Below are positions 60,887 to 64,000 of a stretch of DNA of 64,000 nt, piece by piece. The position numbers were made by a program, and so were the translations under genes. Numbering within the stretch: the first letter of the stretch is position 1; every line of letters starts with the position of its first letter. A model generated the notes under the pieces. The model did no database searches and was not told the origin of the DNA. It saw nothing but the letters and a program-made list of their open reading frames with translations. The stretch is from Iris pallida (lineage: Eukaryota; Streptophyta; Magnoliopsida; Asparagales; Iridaceae): positions 1,647,835 through 1,711,834 of the forward strand of contig JANAVB010016200.1 of NCBI GenBank assembly GCA_029216955.1. The letters are read 5' to 3'.

Positions 60887-61506
60887 ACTAGTTTAGTTAG
60901 GCTTATCTTACTTTATGTTGTCATGAGACTGTTAGCTAGACTTTATTTCTGTTCAGAGGTTTGGAGTTGTATATATTCTTTCATATTCTGTAGCTGAGTT
61001 TGTACTCTGGATATTGCTGGGATGTTATCTTAGACTACTTTATCATCTGTTTTCCTTGAGTTCTATATCATATCGTGCTATCTCTTCCTTAGTTGTGATT
61101 GAGTTCATTTACTGCTATATCACCCCCATTCGGGGGAGTATAAACTGTTTAGTATATTACTGCTAGATGTTGTGACCTAGGACAGCGTTCTACCGCCTAC
61201 ACTGCGGCGTAGGCTGGACGTACCTACGTCTAGTGCCCTTACTCTAGGGTGCGGGTCGTGACACGTTTTTAGTGGTGGCCTATGCAGGTCTAGACTAGAA
61301 GTGTAGTGGTATTCGAATTAGAGTATCACTACCGCCTACAGTAGGATATAGGACATTAATTATTAAGGTACTCAATCACATTAGGAAAAATTCTTTTGTT
61401 GCCATCTAAATCCTTATTGTCAGCTGTTCGCTTGAATTTTAACTGTCCGTCTTTGTTATTTCGCTTCTTTCTCAGAAATTGATACTCTTGTTTGTCTATC
61501 TTCAGG

Positions 61507-62640
61507 ATGGTAGAGACTCGATCGCAGCGTACCATTCATAGGAATGCTATGGAGGGGACTGCTACCTCCCAGCCAGTACAGCGGGGCCAGGGGACTGCAG
61601 CTCCTGCCACCTCTACTCGTATTAAGACCTCGGCAGTAGCAGCAGGGGGTATGCTTCCACCGGCTCGGAGGCAGGACCCGGTCATCCCAGAGGATCCTTT
61701 CCAGCAGCCGCCGCCTACGGGATACGTGGATGCAGCACAGATGTTCGCATACTTCCAGTAGTTCATGGACCGGCAGCAGGCTCGACAGGACAGGGACATG
61801 GAGTTGGCCCTTACGACGGTTGCAGCTCGACCAGTGGTTCAGCAGCCGAGGACACCAGGGATAGAGCAGTTCCAGAAGATGAGCCCCAGAGACTTTCTGG
61901 GGACAGAGGGGATCCTATATGCCGATGAGTAGATCGAGCATATAGAGGAGATCTTCTGCCTGGCCAGGATACCAGCAGATCTTCAGATCGAGGCCGCAGC
62001 TAGCCGGATGCGAGATCTTGCTCGCACCTGGTATCAGTCAGACCCCAGGGTGGGGGTAGCTGGGCAGACTTGGGAGGAGTTCAAGGGCTTCTTCAAAAAG
62101 AAGTTCTTCCCAGATTCGGCACTCAAAGCCTTGGAGTCGCAGTTCGAGAGCCTAGTCCAGGGGAGCCTTTCAGTGGAGGAGTACGCCGGGGAGTTCGGCC
62201 GCCTCGACAGGTTTGTAGAGGGCTTGAGCGAGACGGCGAAGGCCCAGAGGTTCCGGAAGGGTCTGGTCAAGGAGGTCAAGTCCCTGACCAAGGGCAACCG
62301 GGATGCCACATTCGAGGAGATCTTGACGGAAGCCTTGTTGGCAGAGGATGATCTTGAGCTTAGGTTCAAGAGGGGCCGAGACCCAGTTGGGGGTAGCAGC
62401 AGCGGAGGCCAGGCCAAGAGGCCCTACTTTCAGCACCAGCAGTCGAGGCAGTTTCAGCCGCAGCCGATCCAGTAGAGGCCAGTTCACCAGCAGCAGCAGC
62501 CGAGACAGCACCAGCAGGGTCAGAGACAGGGTGTTACTTGTGCCTACTGCAAGAAGCCTGGGCACATCTTCAATGAGTGCTGAAAGAGGCTGGGCCAGTG
62601 TCTGGTGTGTGGCTCAGCAGACCACCAGATGAGGGAGTGA
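61507..62640 (+). pseudogene. Element F Gag
   Basis: ATG at 61507 (M-V-E-T-R-S-Q-R). One frame runs through the retrotransposon Gag core (W-Y-Q, W-E-E-F, K-F-F-P, S-V-E-E-Y-A-G-E-F) with stops at 61759, 61930, 62473 and 62581. A zinc knuckle C-A-Y-C-K-K-P-G-H-I-F-N-E-C lies at about 62540-62580, and a second one (C-L-V-C-G-S-A-D-H) ends in a stop. The first three stops are TAG at positions where CAG or GAG would fit, consistent with C-to-T or G-to-T decay. Confidence 0.88.
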
Positions 62641-62780
62641 CGCATAGCATGAGCAGCTCAGAGGGCAGCAGTCAGAGCTCCAGCAGGCCAGCAGAGGGGA
62701 CCAGCCCTGCGACACAGCAGCAGAGGTTCGTCCAGTACCAGCAGCAGGCCAGAGGAGGCCAGCAGGGGTGAGCTTTCGCC

Positions 62781-63188
62781 ATGGCAGCTGGAGATGCAGA
62801 GGCGATAGGAGAGCTGATTGCAGGTTCAATTCTTCTCGACTCCAGTCCAGCTTTTACATTATTTGATTTTGGTACTTCGCATAGCTTCATATCAGTATCT
62901 TTTACGATTAGACACGGTATCATAGCTGAATCATTGCTTAGGACTTACAATATCACGACCGGGGGTGGCATTATCCTCGTGAGTGATGTTTGTAAGGGTC
63001 GGAGAGTAGTTTTGGGAGGCCGTGAGTTGGAGGTGAGCCTGCTCGTAATGCCATTGCCGAACCACGATATAGTACTAGGCATGGATTGGTTGAGTAGGCA
63101 CCACACCAGCATTGATTGCAGAGGGGGTAGAGTTCTCTTCAGAGCGTCGGGGGAGCTAGAGTTCGAGTACTCCAGACGTCAGGCATAA
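62781..63188 (+). pseudogene. Element F aspartic protease
   Basis: Frame shifted relative to gag. Active-site strand reads L-F-D-F-G-T-S-H-S-F-I, where family members have D-(S/T)-G-A; Asp and Gly are kept but the small residue between them is Phe. The late motif D-I-V-L-G-M-D-W-L is intact. Ends at TAA 63186-63188; the same frame continues at once into RT. Confidence 0.88.
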
Positions 63189-64000
63189 CAGAGCAGCGGA
63201 GTCTTCTGTGGAGCCTCGGTCGAGGAGCAGGCGATTCCACACCCCTTGATAGCAGAGTATATGGATATTTTCCTAGAGGAGTTGCCAGGATTTCCACCAG
63301 ACAAAGACATAGAGTTCTCGATAGGCTTGGTTCCAGGAGCGGAACCCATCTCTCAGCATATCTATCGGGTGAACAACAGTGAGCTGATGGAGTTGAAGAA
63401 GCAGGTGGATGAGCTACAGGACAAGGGCTTCATCCGCTCGAGTTCATCGCCATGGGGTGCACCAATGTTGTTTGTGCCAAAGAAGGATGTGTCAGTACGG
63501 ATGTGTATTGACTACAGGGCACTCAACATCCTCACGATCAAGAACAAATACCCACTGCCACGGATCGACGATCTTTTTGACCAGTTGAGCGGAGCTCGGG
63601 TATTTTCCAAGATTGATCTGAGGTCGGGATATCACCAGGTGAAGGTGAAGGGGGAGGATATTCCCAAGACCGCTTTTAGGACGCGGTACGAGCAGTTTGA
63701 GTTTTTGGTTATGCCGTTTGGGCTAACCAATGCACCAGCAGTGTTTATGAACCTTATGAACAAGGTGTTCCATCAGTATCTGGATCAGTTTGTGGTGGTG
63801 TTTATTGACGATATCTTGGTATATTCCAAGACTGAGGAGGAGCACGAGGAGCATTTGAGGATCGTGCTGGAGACTCTCTGGAAGGAGCAGCTTTACGGGA
63901 AGCTCTCCAAGTGTGAGTTCTTCTTGGACCGGGTGGACTTCTTGGGGCATGTGGTGACTGGAGATGGTATCTCAGTTGACCCCAAGAAGATTGTAGCAGT
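63189..64000 (+). CDS. Element F reverse transcriptase, open to the window end
   Basis: Uninterrupted frame of 270 codons directly after the protease stop, running off the window. Contains [62 protein letters not shown] and the catalytic F-I-D-D-I-L-V-Y-S, all in order. Every RT motif I can check is intact, unlike the decayed gag upstream. Confidence 0.9.

Larger units (their letters stand above)
52679..61263 (+). repeat. 5' LTR of element F, split by solo LTR E
   Basis: Pieces 52679-52836 and 57474-61263. Starts TGTCACTACC (left limit inferred) and ends GGGTCGTGACA at 61263, just before the post-LTR motif. Without E it is about 3.9 kb. A TATA box is at 57734-57740. The first 160 bases align with the inverted copy at about 57145-57300 in E, which confirms that the two pieces are one LTR. 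Confidence 0.8.
61264..64000 (+). mobile_element. Element F interior: gypsy gag-pol, truncated by window end
   Basis: Starts with the TTTTTAGTGGTGGCC motif, then gag (from ATG 61507), protease (62781-63188) and reverse transcriptase (63189 to the window end). Gag and pol lie in different frames here because of decay. Domain order (Gag, protease, RT first in pol) is that of Ty3/gypsy. With the long LTRs it fits the Tekay/Del chromoviruses, but the integrase and chromodomain that would confirm this are outside the window. Confidence 0.9.

Overview
This is a 64-kb piece of a flowering-plant nuclear genome. The evidence is two recognisable plant host genes, long AT-rich non-coding stretches, plant-type copia and gypsy retrotransposons, and many short non-autonomous DNA transposons (MITEs). 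The glucanase exon is extremely rich in G/C at third codon positions. That is more typical of monocots and some early-diverging lineages, but I cannot name the species. No bacterial, organellar, tRNA, rRNA or CRISPR feature was found.

Host genes. (1) The 3' exon of a GH17 beta-1,3-glucanase with an X8 domain lies at 795-1938 on the plus strand; its first exon is not in the window. (2) A complete two-exon SINE1/SINE2-type gene (armadillo-repeat KASH protein of the nuclear envelope) lies on the minus strand. Exon 1 is 16280-17632 and exon 2 is 10062-10496. They are separated by a 5.8-kb intron filled by a decayed copia element, which itself carries another insertion. Everything else is mobile-element DNA or unassigned.

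Layout. 2.0-4.65 kb: remnants of an LTR element holding a TRIM (3047-4046), whose 3' LTR holds a hAT MITE. 4.7-8.5 kb: two Mutator-type non-autonomous elements with 9-bp target duplications; the second is built round a large palindrome. 18.9-30.0 kb: one decayed LINE cut into at least six pieces by four hAT-type MITEs, one further MITE-like insert and a nearly intact 5.7-kb copia element (23662-29387) whose polyprotein has only two in-frame stops. 30.2-30.8 kb: TA microsatellites and SINE-like sequence.

31.8 kb to the end: a nest of related gypsy elements (probably the Tekay/Del chromovirus lineage) with very long LTRs. Element A (31990-42809, target duplication GCCAC) has 3.2-kb LTRs, a gag stub and no pol, and sits inside a foldback element. 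Element C (minus strand) has an LTR at 43178-51582, interrupted by solo LTR D (48087-50943). Element F (plus strand) starts near 52679, carries solo LTR E (52837-57473, target duplication AACCT) in opposite orientation inside its 5' LTR, and continues through gag, protease and an open reverse transcriptase past the window end.

The most unusual signals are in these long LTRs. A short acidic reading frame is conserved at the same place in several LTRs, with mostly silent differences between E and F. E and F form an inverted repeat with arms of about 3.8 kb. Elements A and F share a leader motif after the LTR instead of a standard initiator-Met primer site. Insertion order can be read from the nesting: foldback, then A and C; then D and F inside C; then E inside F.
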